Shown here one piece after another: positions 5,697-5,706 of a stretch of DNA of 5,706 bases. Below the pieces are notes generated by a model, which ran no database searches, had not been told where the DNA came from, and worked only from the letters and a program-made list of their open reading frames with translations. The stretch comes from Thermodesulfovibrio sp. Its GTDB lineage: Bacteria; Nitrospirota; Thermodesulfovibrionia; Thermodesulfovibrionales; JdFR-85. Each line of letters begins with the position of its first letter. The first letter of the stretch is position 1. A program made the position numbers and the translations under genes. The DNA lies in contig JALUSH010000047.1 in the NCBI GenBank assembly GCA_027016675.1, positions 1-5,706 on the forward strand, read 5' to 3'.

Positions 5697-5706
5697 GTAT
5701 TAATAT

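Overview
The window carries an ion-homeostasis locus from a bacterium with moderate to low GC. Transcription units have strong AGGAGG-type ribosome sites, and one well-placed sigma70-like promoter is visible. Arg codons AGG/AGA and Ile ATA are frequent. These traits do not fix a taxon. An anaerobic or environmental Gram-negative lineage is only a guess.

Layout. (1) 1-1190, plus strand: a polytopic transporter of the ArsB/NhaD (ion transporter superfamily) type. It is cut by the left edge and lacks about 61 N-terminal residues. (2) 1191-1253: a short convergent gap with a hairpin that reaches into the next gene. (3) 1254-3253, minus strand: a two-gene potassium-uptake operon, trkH/ktrB (444 aa) followed by trkA/ktrA (222 aa), joined by a four-base ATGA overlap. 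(4) 3254-3844: about 590 bases without a gene. This stretch is full of inverted repeats and contains the promoter of the next unit. (5) 3845-4321, plus: a small two-CBS-domain protein, best started at a GTG. (6) 4323-5696, plus: a second, complete ArsB/NhaD transporter (457 aa), one base after the CBS gene.

The two transporters are paralogues. They align with no gap at a constant offset of 4506 bases, with roughly 82% amino-acid identity by hand count. At DNA level they form a mosaic: runs of 47-124 bases are identical, including synonymous sites, and they alternate with clearly diverged stretches. This is the pattern expected from gene conversion, and the Trk/Ktr operon and the CBS gene lie between the two repeats.

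Working model (inference). Ktr-type channels import K+, often with Na+ dependence, gated by a cytoplasmic RCK ring that senses nucleotides. NhaD-type carriers expel Na+ against H+. A translationally linked CBS protein could give the antiporter an adenine-nucleotide sensor, as RCK does for the K+ channel. The most unexplained element is the structured intergenic segment 3403-3698, which could be a structured RNA, a small non-autonomous repeat element, or a regulatory site between the divergent operons.
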